In this document: one piece after another, positions 6,102 through 6,921 of the stretch
Position numbering within the stretch: position 1 is the stretch's first letter
How the letters are laid out: each line of letters opens with the position of its first letter
DNA from: Labilithrix luteola
Lineage (GTDB): Bacteria; Myxococcota_A; Polyangia; Polyangiales; Polyangiaceae
Reading direction: 5' to 3'
DNA: 6,921 nt
Assembly: GCA_026225435.1 (NCBI GenBank)
Contig: JAMFST010000608.1
Span: forward strand, 1 to 6,921
Position numbers and translations under genes: made by a program
The notes under the pieces: generated by a model
Database searches by the model: none
What the model was told of the DNA's origin: nothing
Seen by the model: only the letters and a program-made list of their open reading frames with translations

Positions 6102-6467
6102 ATGCGACTTCGCGCCGCTCTCTTCGCCACCGCACTGCTCGTCCCTGCCGCCGCCGCTGCTGCTCCGCGGGCCGCCGTCTTCATCTACTCGCCCGCCTCC
6201 AGCACGGTGCGCCTGCGTGTGTCGGAGGGCCCGGGCGCCGATTGCGACTCGAGCCTCAACTCGATCCGCTTCGAGGGGCAGATCCACGCGGGGGAGACGC
6301 TGCGCGTTCCCATCTTCGGGCCGTGCGTCTGCGCCAGCAGCACCTCGACCTCGTTCCCCGACACCGACTGGAGCGCCGGCCAGCTTTACTGCCCGGCGGG
6401 CAATCTCGCCATCAGCCGCCGCCCCGTCGCACCGCGGGACTTCACCATCCAGCTCGACGGACGCTAA
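6102..6467 (+). CDS. Small secreted four-cysteine protein, copy 2 (paralogue of copy 1)
   Basis: The 121-residue product is a tandem paralogue of the gene just upstream; the family is not one I recognise. A Sec-type signal peptide (MRLRAALFATALLVPAAAAA) has a likely cleavage in the alanine run at about 20-24. The mature domain aligns with copy 1 without gaps from the first strand to the last cysteine, with 52 of 75 residues identical by hand count and most differences conservative. Cysteines C48, C75, C77 and C97 keep exactly the C-x26-C-x-C-x19-C spacing. After the last cysteine it is three residues shorter than copy 1, then ends in the shared DFT..LDGR. The open frame continues far upstream, but there it overlaps copy 1 in another frame and lacks a signal peptide, so the ATG at 6102 is preferred. 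Its TAA (6465-6467) overlaps the stop of the convergent cytochrome gene. Confidence 0.82.
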   Translation: MRLRAALFATALLVPAAAAAAPRAAVFIYSPASSTVRLRVSEGPGADCDSSLNSIRFEGQIHAGETLRVPIFGPCVCASSTSTSFPDTDWSAGQLYCPAGNLAISRRPVAPRDFTIQLDGR

Positions 6468-6921
6468 GGGCACGCGCCTTTCGACACGATCCACGTCTTG
6501 AAGGCGGCGACGAGCTCGTCGTGCGAGAGCGGTGGCAAGGTGCGCTTTCCTCCCGGCGACCAGCCCCACATGACCAGCGGATCGTGGTCGACGTGGGCGA
6601 GGAGCGCGGCGAAATCCTTGTGGCCGTTGGTGGCGGGGTCCTTCAGCTGCTCGCAGAGGGCGGAGACCGACCGGCCGACGAAGACCATGGGCATGTCGTC
6701 GGGCGGAAGCCCCCACTTGGGCGCGCCGGGAGGGCCGGCGGCGATGCCGATCGCCTCCGAGTTGCGCGCCTGGTGACAGGTGGCGCAGACCAGGCCGTCG
6801 CGCACGCTGGCGCGGGTGACGTTCATCGCGTGGGGGATGCTGCGGTCGGTCTGCAGCGGCGCCTCTCCCGACGGATGGCAGTTCTGGCAGCGCGGAGACT
6901 GGAGGACACGCGCGACGTCGA
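6464..6921 (-). CDS. Dihaem c-type cytochrome-like protein, C-terminal part
   Basis: Reading the minus strand from the right edge, the frame is open across the border and gives 151 residues before the TAG at 6466-6464. Two haem-attachment motifs are present: CQNCH (6889-6875), close to the border, and CATCH (6787-6773). Recognisable phrases are PHAMNV between the haems, LKDPATNGHKD, then DPLVMWGWSPGG and a C-terminal LSHDELVAAFKTWIVSKGACP. From memory, this combination occurs in small proteins often labelled 'isoquinoline 1-oxidoreductase subunit', a doubtful name, so only a periplasmic electron-transfer role is proposed. Methionines in DDMPMVF and LVMWGW are candidate axial ligands. The ATG at 6826 is not the true start because the first haem motif lies upstream of it. 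The signal peptide would be outside the window. The gene is convergent with the secreted pair, and the stop codons overlap. Confidence 0.85.
   Translation of the reverse strand, partial: DVARVLQSPRCQNCHPSGEAPLQTDRSIPHAMNVTRASVRDGLVCATCHQARNSEAIGIAAGPPGAPKWGLPPDDMPMVFVGRSVSALCEQLKDPATNGHKDFAALLAHVDHDPLVMWGWSPGGKRTLPPLSHDELVAAFKTWIVSKGACP

Larger units (their letters stand above)
5692..6467 (+). repeat. Tandem gene duplication of the secreted four-cysteine family
   Basis: The two genes remain alike at DNA level. CCCATCTTCGGGCCGTGCGT is identical in both (5923-5942 and 6309-6328), and the flanking AGCAGCACCTCGAC and GTTCCCCGACA also match. Both begin with ATGCGxCTTCGC. They differ in the signal peptide and in the segment after the last cysteine. 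Retention of all cysteines and the central motif in both copies suggests both are under selection. Confidence 0.85.

Noticed and set aside
6498..6776. Plus-strand 92-codon frame opposite the cytochrome gene
   Set aside because: No recognisable features. The minus strand carries the CxxCH motifs and a coherent protein.
1..6921. CRISPR arrays, tRNA/rRNA genes, insertion sequences, att sites
   Set aside because: No regularly spaced repeats, transposase frames, terminal inverted repeats or tRNA-like cloverleaf were noticed on reading either strand.

Overview
The window is very GC-rich DNA with third codon positions almost entirely G or C. Its gene content fits a member of the Myxococcota (the former Deltaproteobacteria): a response regulator fused to a PATAN/DUF4388 domain, a soluble chemoreceptor, a CheA kinase, and a CxxCH cytochrome of a type I associate with that group. 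The taxonomic call is inference from gene content and composition. No marker gene is present.

Layout. Positions 1-87 on the minus strand hold the first 29 codons of a RidA/YjgF-family protein. A 31-base AT-rich gap, which looks like a shared divergent promoter, separates it from a tightly packed plus-strand operon at 119-5588. The operon runs: PATAN response regulator, CheW-like adaptor, cytoplasmic MCP-like receptor, CheA kinase with two HPt domains, RimI-type N-acetyltransferase. Consecutive genes overlap by 4 or 7 bases or are 4 bases apart, so translational coupling is likely throughout. After a 103-base gap with one hairpin come two tandem, clearly duplicated genes for small secreted four-cysteine proteins of unknown function (5692-6090 and 6102-6467). 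A minus-strand cytochrome with two CxxCH haem motifs runs in from the right edge and ends at 6464, its stop codon overlapping that of the second secreted protein.

How the genes may work together. The first four operon genes form a minimal chemosensory pathway. The soluble receptor and CheW should control CheA. CheA carries two intact HPt histidines (H37, H148) and a complete ATP-binding domain. The only phosphoacceptor receiver in the window is the one fused to the PATAN domain (D53). There is no free CheY, no CheR or CheB, and no receiver on CheA. The order PATAN regulator, CheW, receptor, CheA resembles cyanobacterial pix-type clusters that steer type IV pili, so a surface-motility or polarity output is a reasonable hypothesis but unproven. 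The most unusual points are the PATAN-only output, the divergent receptor tip with its basic N-terminus, and the duplicated secreted family.
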